Positions 1 through 9,105 of a stretch of 43,125 bases of DNA are shown in pieces; positions within the stretch are counted from its first letter, which is position 1, and every line of letters starts with the position of its first letter. Both the position numbers and the translations under genes were made by a program. This DNA is from Candidatus Zhuqueibacterota bacterium (lineage in GTDB: Bacteria > Zhuqueibacterota > Zhuqueibacteria > Zhuqueibacterales > Zhuqueibacteraceae). Below the pieces are notes generated by a model. The model searched no databases. It worked only from the letters and a program-made list of their open reading frames with translations, and had not been told where the DNA came from. The stretch spans positions 1-43,125 of the forward strand of contig QEVD01000015.1 in the NCBI GenBank assembly GCA_003576975.1, in the 5' to 3' direction.

Positions 1-149
1 GCAAATTCATAATTGAAATAACTCGCTTCATCCCAAAAGCCGGGATAATCGAGATATTGCGGAAACGGCGGCGCCCATTGCAGGCGATTGCCGCTCAGGT
101 ACCATTTATCACTACGGGAGAGAGCTGCAATGGGATCAAATTTTTTCAT
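1..149 (-). CDS. Partial protein, probable carbohydrate-active enzyme (N-terminus only)
   Basis: An ATG at 149 opens a frame that runs leftwards without a stop to the window edge, giving about 49 codons of N-terminus. The visible protein is rich in Trp, Tyr and Pro and contains WAPPFPQYLDYPGFWDEA. I associate this style of start with large glycoside hydrolases of the glycogen-debranching/trehalase type, but this is recollection and not a search. There is no signal peptide, so the product is probably cytoplasmic. It lies 124 bp downstream of a secreted glycosidase on the same strand and is probably the next gene of the sugar-uptake operon. The Shine-Dalgarno is weak (GAAG about 9 bases upstream). 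The function is tentative; that a gene starts here is fairly likely. Confidence 0.55.
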   Translation of the reverse strand, partial: MKKFDPIAALSRSDKWYLSGNRLQWAPPFPQYLDYPGFWDEASYFNYEF

Positions 150-273
150 AAGAATTCTTCGTTCTCTTTGCGTTCGCGGTTGTGGCCAGATCAACGATCA
201 ACTGCTCTCAAATCAAACCAAATGCAATGGCCAAGCCATTGCAGGATCATTTGCTGAACTCTTGTATCCGGCA

Positions 274-2835
274 TTACTTTGTTTCAATCACGATTTCATG
301 CTTGACGAACTCACCGGCCGCGCCGTCCGGCATCTTCATCACCAACATGTTGGCGCTCGCCTGTGCGCCGTGCACGGCCTGAATTCTTTCGCCCTGCACA
401 ATTCCTAATTCGTAGTTTTCACCGGCAAGGCCTTCGACGGTGAATGTCAGCCTGCCCTCCTGCCAATGCGTGGAGATAATCTTCAAGCCCTTGTTGGTGT
501 CGCCGGTTTTGGTGGTAATCACCGGCGGCAAAATTTCGACGTACGGCTCGAAGTTGATCAGAACCACTGCAGAATCCGTCACCGTGAACTCGATTACTGG
601 TTGCATCGTTTGTGCAGAAACCGCCGGCAGGAAGTTGGCGGGGATTCCATTCACAAATACACTTCGAATCTTGCTGCCCATGCCGAGAGCCGGCGCGAAT
701 TGCAAGGTATAGGGTTCAATACCCTTGCTTTTTGCTGTGAGTTTGATTTGACTGATTTCCCTTTCATAGTGAAAAGAAAAAGCTTCCTTTCCAACTTGAT
801 AATTTCGAATCGTGACGTCCGGCCAATCTGCCGGAAACTGTGGCGCAAAATGAATTCGTTTGTCGAGGGCATTACCGGCCAGTCCGAGCATGCCACGTAC
901 CAACGGCAACACCACGCCGGCGCTGCAAAAGCCCTGATGCGCGACCGCTTCCTGTGGCCAACTGTTGTGATAACCGGAGAACACCTCCGTGACGAAACCC
1001 AGCGCATTGTCAAACGTGTGCCGTACGCTTGCCATCAAGGAATTGTAACCCTGCAAAGCAAAATGATGTTGGTACTGCGCGGTTGCCACCCAACTGGTAA
1101 GAAAGGGCCACACCGCGCCATAGTTGTAATTCAGCGGCTCGAACAAGCGGCTTTTGATTGAAATGCTGCGCACGCCCCAATCCGTTGTCAATTCTGAAGA
1201 ATTCAATTTTTCAAGCGACAGCGCGCTGCGCCGCGGGTCGGCGAGATTCCACATCAACCCCACCGCGGCCCAGGGCGAAACTTCAGCGACGTGTTCGCCT
1301 TGGGCATTGAAGGCGTACGAATACTGCCGCAGCTTGTCATCCCAAAATTTTTCATTGAATGCTTGCTGCGCTTTTTCAAAATCACGTTGTGCTTTGAGCG
1401 CGTAGTCTTTCTCGCCGGCGATCTGCGCGAGTGTTGATATCGCCCAGGCGGCGCGCACCCAAACAGCAGCGAGATAAATATCCGTTGCAATATTCGTCAG
1501 CGAACCAAACTCCAACGCGCCAAGCCCGGCCTTGCTGTTGTCCATCAAACCGTCGCGATTGGCGTCGGTCGAGAGGCACCATTCATATGCTCGCCTAATC
1601 GATCGCCAACTGTTTTTGATGAAGGCTTCATCGCCGGTCATCGTGAGATAATCGTACATCGCGCACAAATAAAACGGGGTGGTGTCGCCGTGAATATAAC
1701 CATAGTGATAATCTTTAAACCAATTGATGTAGCCTTCGGCCTGGGAAAGTTCGTGCGCCATTTTGCCGTCGTCGCGTTGCCATTTCTGCGTGAACGCAAG
1801 CGCTTCCTTCACTGTCTCGAATGCGCCATAACTGTTCATGCTGAAACTGTTGATATAAGCATCGCCGCCGAAAAACCAGCCGAAACCGGGGCGCCCGCTG
1901 GTGCCGGAGGCGCCGAGTCCCGCCACCAAGCCCTTGCCGAGCGTGGGATGATCGACGCGCAAATTGTCGTAAGCAATCTTTGCCCATTCAAACGCGAGAT
2001 TCAATTCGCGTTGCGGCGTGATGACTTGCAGCGTGCCCTCCCGCAGTCGGCGGTAATAAGCGACATTTTGTTGGTAGAATTGTTCCGGTTGCGCTGCGAG
2101 TTTTTGATAGACGGTTTTGATTTCATCGCGCTTGCCTTTGCCGCCGGCCATGATGATGGGAATATATTTTCCTTTGACTGCTGCAACGTCTTTGATCTCG
2201 ATCTTGAATTGATTCGGCACATCGGAAAGCATGTGAGCGGGTGTGTATGAAATGCCCGAGGCTGCCGGAGAACCGAGATAGCCGTGGTTCATGCGCGAGG
2301 ATTCCGAAATGAGATATGCTTTCATGCCGTTATCCCAATGCGCATATTGCCCGCCAATGCCAGCCGGCCACATGGGCTGCAAAACCGGCAGGAAGCTGCA
2401 AATGATGGTCAGCGGCTCGGTTGAATCGACCTCGAGCAAAATTATTGCGCCCGGTTCGGAAACCGGGGTGAGATAAATCGCGCGAATGGCAAACGACTGA
2501 TAGGTGTACGTCAGCGTTGTGGCCTCGGGTGTGACGGAAATGAAACGCACGATGTCTTTGCCTTTGATCGGCTCGGTCGAGCTGCCGAGGAGAAATGAAA
2601 ACTCGAAATTGCGAAAGAGCTTCAGGGGATAAGCCCAGGCTTCAAATGAGCCGCTCTCGAAACCGAGTATGGCGAACTTGCTGCCGGCTTTGTCAAAATA
2701 AGTTCCGGGTTGCGCCAGCCGCGACAATTCGAGATCATTGGCTTGCAGCTTGAAAGCCGGAACGAGATTATCCTGGGCGAGCGCCTGAGCCAGGCTCAAG
2801 AACAATGCTGTAATCGCAAAAAAAATTCTGAGCAT
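274..2835 (-). CDS. Secreted six-hairpin glycosidase, amylo-1,6-glucosidase/trehalase-like
   Basis: The 853-residue protein starts with a signal peptide (about residues 1-21, MLRIFFAITALFLSLAQALAQ). A beta-rich N-terminal domain reaches about residue 290. The rest has the look of an (alpha/alpha)6 barrel as in the C-terminal domain of glycogen debranching enzymes and related GH families. Tell-tale pieces are GWFFGGDAYINS (about 320), DDGKMAHE (about 355) and HGDTTPFY (about 382). It should hydrolyse an alpha-linked oligosaccharide in the periplasm or outside the cell. Start: the open frame extends to 3069, but those extra codons lie inside the upstream permease gene. ATG 2835 has GGGAAAGG just upstream and gives a clean signal peptide. 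It lies 20 bp after the permease stop, so it is in the operon. Exact substrate and GH family are not determined. Confidence 0.8.
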   Translation of the reverse strand: MLRIFFAITALFLSLAQALAQDNLVPAFKLQANDLELSRLAQPGTYFDKAGSKFAILGFESGSFEAWAYPLKLFRNFEFSFLLGSSTEPIKGKDIVRFISVTPEATTLTYTYQSFAIRAIYLTPVSEPGAIILLEVDSTEPLTIICSFLPVLQPMWPAGIGGQYAHWDNGMKAYLISESSRMNHGYLGSPAASGISYTPAHMLSDVPNQFKIEIKDVAAVKGKYIPIIMAGGKGKRDEIKTVYQKLAAQPEQFYQQNVAYYRRLREGTLQVITPQRELNLAFEWAKIAYDNLRVDHPTLGKGLVAGLGASGTSGRPGFGWFFGGDAYINSFSMNSYGAFETVKEALAFTQKWQRDDGKMAHELSQAEGYINWFKDYHYGYIHGDTTPFYLCAMYDYLTMTGDEAFIKNSWRSIRRAYEWCLSTDANRDGLMDNSKAGLGALEFGSLTNIATDIYLAAVWVRAAWAISTLAQIAGEKDYALKAQRDFEKAQQAFNEKFWDDKLRQYSYAFNAQGEHVAEVSPWAAVGLMWNLADPRRSALSLEKLNSSELTTDWGVRSISIKSRLFEPLNYNYGAVWPFLTSWVATAQYQHHFALQGYNSLMASVRHTFDNALGFVTEVFSGYHNSWPQEAVAHQGFCSAGVVLPLVRGMLGLAGNALDKRIHFAPQFPADWPDVTIRNYQVGKEAFSFHYEREISQIKLTAKSKGIEPYTLQFAPALGMGSKIRSVFVNGIPANFLPAVSAQTMQPVIEFTVTDSAVVLINFEPYVEILPPVITTKTGDTNKGLKIISTHWQEGRLTFTVEGLAGENYELGIVQGERIQAVHGAQASANMLVMKMPDGAAGEFVKHEIVIETK

Positions 2836-2855
2836 ACCTTTCCCTTCGGTGAATC

Positions 2856-3680
2856 TCAGCCTTTTAATCCTGTGAGTGTGATTCCTCGCACAAAATATCT
2901 TTGCGCCAAAAAGAAAACGATGATGATCGGCAGCATCACAATCACTGCCGCCGCCATCTGATGCGTCCAGTCGAGCGCATAAATGGTGCTGAACGAAGCG
3001 ATGCCGACTTCCACGGGCCGCATCTCGGTTTGACTGGTGACGATCAACGGCCAGAGAAAATCCTTCCAACTGTTCATGAAGGCAAAAATGGCGAGCGTGG
3101 CGAGCGCCGGTTTGGCCAGCGGCAGCACGATGCGCCAGTAGATGCCGAATTCATGCGCGCCGTCCAGACGCGCTGCTTCTTCCAAATCTTTCGGGATCGT
3201 TAGAAAAAACTGCCGCAACAGAAATATTCCCCACACGCTCGAAAGCGAGGGCGCAATGAGGGCGAAATAGGTGTTCATCCAGCCAAAAGCGGTGATGATC
3301 AAAAATGCCGGAATGAGGGTGACCATGGCGGGAATCATCATGGTGGCAAGATAAAGCGCAAAAATTTTGTCGCGCCATTTGAATCGCAAGCGTGCAAACG
3401 CATAGGCGGCCATCGAGCAAAACAGCAATTGTCCGGCAACGGAAAAGAATGTGACAATTGTGGTATTCAAAAAATACCGGCCAAAGGGCTGCAGCGCCAT
3501 GGCTTCGGGATAATTTTCCCAGCGCGGCGATTGCGGCAGCAGCTTTGGCGGATATTGAAAAACTTCAGTGTCCGTCATCAATGAGGTGGAGAGCATCCAC
3601 CAAAACGGCAACAGCATCGAAGCCGCCAGTGCGATCAGCACTGCATAAATCGAAAATTTGACAATCAGATTTTTCCTCAT
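2856..3680 (-). CDS. Sugar ABC transporter permease, MalG type
   Basis: A 274-residue inner-membrane protein with about six hydrophobic segments. It carries the cytoplasmic EAA loop that docks to the ATPase (EAARLDGAHEFGIYWRIVLP, followed by LAKPAL), typical of MalG/carbohydrate-uptake-1 permeases. It would pair with the MalF-type half of the upstream fusion protein to form the channel. ATG 3680 is preferred. A TTG seven codons upstream (3701) is open in frame but has no ribosome-binding site. The gene follows the fusion protein by 60 bp and precedes the secreted glycosidase by 20 bp, so import and hydrolysis are probably co-expressed. No ATPase gene is in the window; a shared MsmK-like ATPase elsewhere is the likely partner (inference). 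Confidence 0.9.
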   Translation of the reverse strand: MRKNLIVKFSIYAVLIALAASMLLPFWWMLSTSLMTDTEVFQYPPKLLPQSPRWENYPEAMALQPFGRYFLNTTIVTFFSVAGQLLFCSMAAYAFARLRFKWRDKIFALYLATMMIPAMVTLIPAFLIITAFGWMNTYFALIAPSLSSVWGIFLLRQFFLTIPKDLEEAARLDGAHEFGIYWRIVLPLAKPALATLAIFAFMNSWKDFLWPLIVTSQTEMRPVEVGIASFSTIYALDWTHQMAAAVIVMLPIIIVFFLAQRYFVRGITLTGLKG

Positions 3681-3740
3681 CTCTTTTCGCTCGTGCAGCA
3701 ACGATTCATCTCAAACCGTAACAACTGGACGCTCAGATTC

Positions 3741-6095
3741 TCAAGCGTATTCGACATGCTTGCCCAACAGGCGAAACTGAAGCCACGTGGCCGCCATGAT
3801 GATCACAAACAACACCAGCGACATGGCCGAAGCATAACCCATGCGGAGATTGTTCCAGGCGGCTTGATAAATGTGATGCACCACGACATCGGTGCTGCGC
3901 GCCGGGCCGCCGCCGGTCATCACATAGATGGCGGTGAACACTTGAAAAGAGCCAATGATCGAGGTAATAAAAATGAAAAAAGTCGTGGGCTGCAACAGCG
4001 GCAGCGTAATGGTACGAAAACGTTGCCAGGGCGAGGCGCCGTCGATCATCGCCGCCTCATAAAGCGAACCCGGAATGCCCTGCAAGCCTGCCAGGAAAAT
4101 CACCATTTGATAACCCAATCCCAACCAAATGCTCATGATGATGAGCGCGAGCATGGCCGTATCCGGCGAGTTGAGCCATAATGATTTGGGCAAGTTCAGC
4201 AGATCAAGAATAAAATTTGCCAAACCAATTTGCGGTTCGTAAAGCAGCCGCCACACCAGCGCGATGGCGACAAAAGAAGACACGCTGGGCAAAAAATAAA
4301 GCGCGCGCAACAGATGCACGCCGCGCAGGTTTAAATTCAGCATCACCGCCACGCCGAGCGAGAGCGCCATGCCGAACGGCACATTAAGCGAATACACCAG
4401 CGTGTTCTTGAGCGCATTCCAAAACGCGCGATCGCGAAACATCTCGACAAAATTATCCGCCCCGATGAAGGGCTTGTGCGGGACAATAATCTCCCAATTG
4501 TGCATGCTGAGGTAAAACGCAAACGCTATGGGCGTCAATAAAAAGAACAACAAATGAACAAACGAGGGCAGCAGAAATGCAAAACCCATGAGTGTCTGCC
4601 GTCGTTTCGCGGTTGCACCGCGCGTTTTCCAAACGCCAAAGCCGGCCAGGCCGAGCGCCAGAACCATCATGACCAGCAGAAATCGCAGAATTTCGGTATT
4701 GCCCGGCAGCGCTGTTGCTTTGCCGGCGCCGGTAGCGCGAATCTGTTGTAGCTTTTCATCAATGCGTTGCGCATGAACCGTGAAACTTTCATGAATGGAT
4801 CTGTTGTTGAAAAGCACGTCATCGATGGCATCCTCGAAAAACCTTTCGATCTCAGGGAATCGTTCGACCACAGAACCCCAATGCTGGCGGCAATAGGGCA
4901 CTTCCTCAAGAAAAGTCTTTTCGACGCCGAGCGTGTCTTTTTGCACCTGCTCGGCTGCCACCGATTTCATTGCCGGCATGCCGATGAGCATTTCACTGCG
5001 CAGCCGCGCGGCAAATTCGTCCGACATGAAAATCGCCAATTCGACCGCCAGTCCGGGATGCGGTGTGCTCACCGGCACGCACCAGCCGGACTCATACATC
5101 ACATTCACTTTCTTGCCCTGCGCCGGCACCGGCAGCGTGGTCACGCCGAGCGATAACTTGCCGCTCTCGATGTACGGCAAAAACGTCGGCATGGACCAAT
5201 GGCCGCTGACGCGCATAGCAGCGCGGTTGCTGAAAAACAATGACTCCAACAATCCCGAGGTACGAATCTGTTCGTGCGAGCCCAAATTCGGCGCGACTTT
5301 GTGGATGCGTTGCAGATCGATAATTTTCTGCAATGCTGCAATGGTTTGTGGCGAATTAAAATATCCCGTGGCGCGCCGGCCATCCGGCGAAAGCACGTCG
5401 CCACCGTGCATCCAAACCAATGGCATCCACATGTAGGTCATCTGCGGCCAAAGTACGCCGAATTGATCCGCCTCGCCGTCGCCGTCCGTATCTTTCGTCA
5501 ATCGTTTGGCCGTGGCGAGAAACTCCTCCCACGTCCATTGCGCCGGAGGGTAGGAAACGTTGGCCTCATCAAAAAGCTTTTTGTTATAATAGATCACCAT
5601 CGGCGTAAAATCTTTCGGAAGCGCATACAGTGCGGAATCACGCCGGGCAATCGCGAGCACATTCGGGAAATAAACATTCAAATCGAAACCAAGCCGGCGA
5701 ATGTGCGGCATCAAGTCGAGCACCACACCCTTGTTGACATAACTCGGAATCGAACCTGAGTCGAGCAAAAAGACGTCGGGTGGCGAGCCGGCCACGATGC
5801 TCAGGAGGATTTTCTGATCGTAGTGATGCGGCACCGGCTCGAGCGTTACACTCACGCCGGGATGAAGTTCTTCGAAGGCACGAATGATTTTATTCTCGTA
5901 CTCAATGTCGCGCTGACGCGTCGACCAGTTGCTCACGCGCAGAGTGATTTCAGATGACGCGAGGAGGGCCGTATCGGCAAGCAGGCAAAAACAGAATACA
6001 GCGAGGGCGTATCGCACAGGTAGCATTCGAGGAAGAACGAGTTCGCGATTAAGTTGCACAAAATTGGTTTCCAAAATTGTTGTGATTTTTTCCAT
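3741..6095 (-). CDS. Fused sugar-binding protein and MalF-type permease
   Basis: The 784-residue protein joins two ABC-importer subunits. An N-terminal hydrophobic segment (about 27-47) is followed by a periplasmic extracellular solute-binding domain of family 1 (about 49-455; pieces include AGSPPDVFLLDSG, YALPKDFTPMVIYYNKKLFD and TDGDGEADQFGV). A transmembrane helix (about 471-489) leads into a basic cytoplasmic stretch (KTRGATAKRRQT). A MalF-like permease domain then runs from about 500 to 784, with an EAA loop at about 680-700 (YEAAMIDGASPWQRFRTITLP). The fusion is continuous, with no stop or frame change. The start is uncertain: ATG 6095 or ATG 6026 immediately before the hydrophobic segment; neither has a good ribosome-binding site. 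It heads a minus-strand operon with a MalG-type permease and glycosidases. Substrate is probably an oligosaccharide. Confidence 0.87.
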   Translation of the reverse strand: MEKITTILETNFVQLNRELVLPRMLPVRYALAVFCFCLLADTALLASSEITLRVSNWSTRQRDIEYENKIIRAFEELHPGVSVTLEPVPHHYDQKILLSIVAGSPPDVFLLDSGSIPSYVNKGVVLDLMPHIRRLGFDLNVYFPNVLAIARRDSALYALPKDFTPMVIYYNKKLFDEANVSYPPAQWTWEEFLATAKRLTKDTDGDGEADQFGVLWPQMTYMWMPLVWMHGGDVLSPDGRRATGYFNSPQTIAALQKIIDLQRIHKVAPNLGSHEQIRTSGLLESLFFSNRAAMRVSGHWSMPTFLPYIESGKLSLGVTTLPVPAQGKKVNVMYESGWCVPVSTPHPGLAVELAIFMSDEFAARLRSEMLIGMPAMKSVAAEQVQKDTLGVEKTFLEEVPYCRQHWGSVVERFPEIERFFEDAIDDVLFNNRSIHESFTVHAQRIDEKLQQIRATGAGKATALPGNTEILRFLLVMMVLALGLAGFGVWKTRGATAKRRQTLMGFAFLLPSFVHLLFFLLTPIAFAFYLSMHNWEIIVPHKPFIGADNFVEMFRDRAFWNALKNTLVYSLNVPFGMALSLGVAVMLNLNLRGVHLLRALYFLPSVSSFVAIALVWRLLYEPQIGLANFILDLLNLPKSLWLNSPDTAMLALIIMSIWLGLGYQMVIFLAGLQGIPGSLYEAAMIDGASPWQRFRTITLPLLQPTTFFIFITSIIGSFQVFTAIYVMTGGGPARSTDVVVHHIYQAAWNNLRMGYASAMSLVLFVIIMAATWLQFRLLGKHVEYA

Positions 6096-6198
6096 GAAGC
6101 GCAAGGGCTTTGTCGCCGCCTTGACTTTACTACCGCCTTTCGTTACTTTGATTCACCACAAGTTGACCGGCTCTTACACCAACATTTGGAGAGAAGGC

Positions 6199-7206
6199 AT
6201 GATCGCCTCACGTTGCCACTGTCGATGTACAAATCGGGGAACAAGTCTTTCAAAGCCCGTGCCTTTATTGTATGCGATGTTAACCGGCATCATCGTTCTC
6301 GCATGTTACCTGCCGCCGGCTCACGCACAAAATTCTCACAACTCGACTTCGAATCGCATCGACCCGGTTTTGACCAAGAAAGTTCTGCAGGCAATAGACG
6401 GATTTAAGGGCGAGGTCGGCGTTTATGTGCGGCATCTCAAAAGCGGAAAAACCGTCATGATTCGCGCGGATGAACTTTTTCCCACGGCCAGCATGATCAA
6501 AGTGCCGATTTTGTTGACTGCTTTTCAAAAAATTCAAGAGGGCGAACTGGATTATCACGGCGAGCAGACCTATCGTGATTCGTTGCTCTATGCGGGCGAA
6601 GATATTTTGGGATCATTCAAAGACGGCGAAAAAATCAAGCTGAGCAAAGTGATCATGCTGATGATTACCACAAGCGACAACACCGCAAGCTTATGGTGCC
6701 AAAAGCTCGTGGGCACGGGCACGGCAATCAACGAATGGCTGCAGGCGCACGGATTTTCACAAACACGGGTGAATTCGCGCACGCCCGGGCGAGAAGCCGA
6801 CCGTGAAAAATTCGGCTGGGGGCAAACCACGCCGCGTGAAATGGCCGAGTTGTTGGTGATGATTCGTGAAGGCCGCGCCGTCAGCCTGGACGCGAGTGAG
6901 GAAATGTATCGCACGCTCACGCGCATCTACTGGAACGGCGAAGCCCTGTCGCAGATTCCACCGTTCATACAGGCCGCATCGAAACAAGGCGCAGTCAACC
7001 GCTCGCGCTCTGAAGTCGTGCTCGTGAATGCGCCCTCCGGCGATTACGTGTTTTGTGTCATTACCAAGAATCAAGAAGACGAGAGTTGGCAATATGACAA
7101 CGCCGGTTATGTGTTGCTGCGCAACATCTCGCGTTTGTTGTGGGACTATTTCGAGCCGAAATCGAAATGGCAACCGGCGCCCGGCGCGAAAAAATGGGCG
7201 AAGTGA
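6199..7206 (+). CDS. Class A beta-lactamase-like serine hydrolase
   Basis: The 335-residue protein has a basic N-terminus and a hydrophobic signal segment ending ACYLPPAHAQ (about residue 44). The class A beta-lactamase/DD-peptidase fold is marked by SMIK (Ser98, Lys101) and SDN (159-161). The region of the omega loop reads PGREADREKFGWGQTTP and shows no ExxxN motif, so the deacylating Glu166 of true class A enzymes appears absent. The third box is KQG (262-264) instead of KTG/KSG. It may be a penicillin-binding esterase or peptidase more than an antibiotic-degrading enzyme (inference). ATG 6199 is chosen because GGAG lies 7 bases upstream; the open frame continues upstream, but only as an antisense of the neighbour. 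It is divergent from the sugar operon. Confidence 0.82.
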   Translation: MIASRCHCRCTNRGTSLSKPVPLLYAMLTGIIVLACYLPPAHAQNSHNSTSNRIDPVLTKKVLQAIDGFKGEVGVYVRHLKSGKTVMIRADELFPTASMIKVPILLTAFQKIQEGELDYHGEQTYRDSLLYAGEDILGSFKDGEKIKLSKVIMLMITTSDNTASLWCQKLVGTGTAINEWLQAHGFSQTRVNSRTPGREADREKFGWGQTTPREMAELLVMIREGRAVSLDASEEMYRTLTRIYWNGEALSQIPPFIQAASKQGAVNRSRSEVVLVNAPSGDYVFCVITKNQEDESWQYDNAGYVLLRNISRLLWDYFEPKSKWQPAPGAKKWAK

Positions 7207-7250
7207 AGAGCCCCGGAGGGAAATCGCAGAAGCAAGGACGCAATGCAATC

Positions 7251-8219
7251 ATGACGAAACTTCACTGTATCTCTTTGCCGACGCCTTTTCCGGTTGGGCC
7301 GGTCAATGTTTATTTGGCTAAGGGTGAGCCGTTGACTTTGATCGACACCGGCCCGAAAACTGAAGCAACGCGCGCCGCATTAAGCCAAGAATTGGCGCGG
7401 CTCGGCTACAACCTCCCTGATCTGAAGCAAATCATTCTTACTCACCATCATGTCGATCACCTCGGCCTGGCCGGGGAAATCGCAGCCCAATCCAATGCAA
7501 AAATTTTTGCGCATCCGTACAATCTGCCCTGGTTGCACGACTATGCCAGCACGCGCAAACACCACGCGCAATTCTACCGGGGGTTTTGGAAACAGAACGG
7601 CGTGCCGCAGGAGTTGATTGAGCGCATGCTGTACCTCGGCGAGGCATTGACGCAATTCCGCGATTCCCACCTGCCGGTTCAGCCTTTGCCCGAGGGCCAG
7701 GAAATCCATTTTGCCGGCTGCGATTGGAGCGTGTATCACACGCCCGGCCATGCCGGCGGCTTGATTTGCTTGTGGCACGCGCAGAGCCGCACGCTGATCT
7801 CAAACGACCATATCTTAAAAAATATTTCATCAAATCCCATTCTCGAACCGCCCATGTCCGGCGAGGCTACGCGGCCACAGCGTTTGCGCGATTATTTGCG
7901 TGAAATGAACCGCATGGCCGAATTAAATCCGCAAATTGCCTACACCGGCCACGGCCAGGCGGTGCGAAACGTTCGGGAACTGGTCGCCCGGCGTGTGGCA
8001 TTCCATCACCGGCGCGCCGAAGCCATTTTAAGCGCGCTCGGTGCACGCACAATGAGTTTGTGGGAACTCACGCAGGAACTTTTTCCGGCATTGACAAATG
8101 ATGCTGATTTCTTCCTGGCAATTTCCGAAGTGCAGGGGCATTTGGACCTTTTGCAGAACGACCAGCGCATCGTTGAAACTTTTCACGGAGAAAAAGTTCT
8201 TTGGAAGCGCCAAGCCTAA
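7251..8219 (+). CDS. MBL-fold metallo-hydrolase with C-terminal helical domain
   Basis: The 322-residue protein carries the metallo-beta-lactamase metal motif THHHVDHLG (about 63-71), then TPGHAGG (about 165), a SNDHIL aspartate site (about 185) and YTGHGQ (about 224), so both zinc sites appear complete. The first strand, NVYLAKGEPLTLIDTGP, is typical of glyoxalase II-like and LACTB2-like enzymes. The C-terminal 70 residues look like a winged-helix domain (LWELTQELFP...ISEVQGHLDLL), as in the LACTB2/BLACT_WH group. Substrate is unknown; a thioester, phosphodiester or RNA are all possible. ATG 7251 matches the first conserved strand; AAGGA lies 12 bases upstream. An upstream in-frame ATG at 7194 would overlap the preceding gene by 13 bases. 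It starts 44 bp after the beta-lactamase-like gene and is probably co-transcribed. Confidence 0.87.
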   Translation: MTKLHCISLPTPFPVGPVNVYLAKGEPLTLIDTGPKTEATRAALSQELARLGYNLPDLKQIILTHHHVDHLGLAGEIAAQSNAKIFAHPYNLPWLHDYASTRKHHAQFYRGFWKQNGVPQELIERMLYLGEALTQFRDSHLPVQPLPEGQEIHFAGCDWSVYHTPGHAGGLICLWHAQSRTLISNDHILKNISSNPILEPPMSGEATRPQRLRDYLREMNRMAELNPQIAYTGHGQAVRNVRELVARRVAFHHRRAEAILSALGARTMSLWELTQELFPALTNDADFFLAISEVQGHLDLLQNDQRIVETFHGEKVLWKRQA

Positions 8220-8502
8220 CCCTTCCGGCTTCACATCTCTCATTCAGAAACGTCATTCAAATCCCCCTACTCAGAACCTGTCCATTGACCGCTAATTTTC
8301 TTTGACTCAACGTCGATCAGCGATGAATCGTGTCAGAGTTCTTCATTCCACCAAAAAAATTCTCCAGGTTTTGCCCAATTGTTTACACCAAGCGTTGCTC
8401 ATTTATAAAACTATTTGGCTGCGTACCGGAATACTTCCCGCCTATCATCTGCGACAGCAGCTCGTTTGGGTGTTTTAAATTCATCAACTCCAGCATCAAA
8501 AA

Positions 8503-9105
8503 ATGACTCTCAGGCAAGTTTTCACCAAACACTTTGCGAAGAAGTCCGTTGCGCGCCGCCAAGCCCATGATCATGAATTGATTTACGCCAACGGGAAATA
8601 CTTCATTCAGGAGCGGCACCAGAGTCCGGCGATTATCGTGATGCCTTCGGCGCGCATCGTGTCTCATGTTTTTCTCGATTTGATGATGGAGCTGGGCGAA
8701 GAGGTGATACTCGTCGTGGGGGAAACCATTTTCGAACAGAAGCCGAAACACGTCATGTCATTCAGCCCGGCGTTGGCGGCTAGCCGTTTGCAAGTTTTGC
8801 TGGCGGATTATCATGACATCATCAAGCGCCACCCGGGCATCGAGATGAGCGTGACAAACACCCGAAAGTGTTGCAGCCTGGTGTTATCCGCAAGCAAACA
8901 CATTTTCATGAATGTGTGTTCTCTGAACCCGTATGTCCGGCTTTTGGAGAGCCGTGGCATTCGCCAAACCGAAGAAATCTCGGGGCGCATGCCAAACGCT
9001 TGCGCCAAAGCCACGCCGGTGGACGAGATTCGTCTTGACGAATTGAAGCAAGTGCTAACGCTTTCGGCCGCGGCGTTTTGCCCGCAACAGGAGTTGCTGC
9101 ACTAA
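8503..9105 (+). CDS. Hypothetical protein
   Basis: An open frame of 200 codons with a protein-like composition, including alternating hydrophobic strands such as SPAIIVMPSARIV and EEVILVVGETIF, and several cysteines in the second half. I do not recognise a family. There is no signal peptide or membrane helix. The ATG at 8503 has no visible ribosome-binding site, and later ATGs (for example at 8569) are possible. A 122-codon frame on the opposite strand (8383-8751) overlaps the 5' half and is less protein-like. The preceding 283 bp hold no gene that I can support. It stands alone between the MBL-fold gene and the convergent ABC-F gene. That it is a real gene is only moderately supported. Confidence 0.45.
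   Translation: MTLRQVFTKHFAKKSVARRQAHDHELIYANGKYFIQERHQSPAIIVMPSARIVSHVFLDLMMELGEEVILVVGETIFEQKPKHVMSFSPALAASRLQVLLADYHDIIKRHPGIEMSVTNTRKCCSLVLSASKHIFMNVCSLNPYVRLLESRGIRQTEEISGRMPNACAKATPVDEIRLDELKQVLTLSAAAFCPQQELLH

Noticed and set aside
2836-3069. N-terminal extension of the six-hairpin glycosidase by 78 codons
   Set aside because: It lies inside the permease gene, looks unlike protein, and ATG 2835 has a ribosome-binding site and gives a clean signal peptide.
5929-6198. N-terminal extension of the beta-lactamase-like protein
   Set aside because: Mostly antisense to the binding-protein gene; ATG 6199 with GGAG 7 bases upstream gives a proper signal peptide.
8383-8751. 122-codon minus-strand frame
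   Set aside because: No ribosome-binding site and an His/Arg-rich unlikely composition; the plus-strand frame overlapping it is more protein-like.
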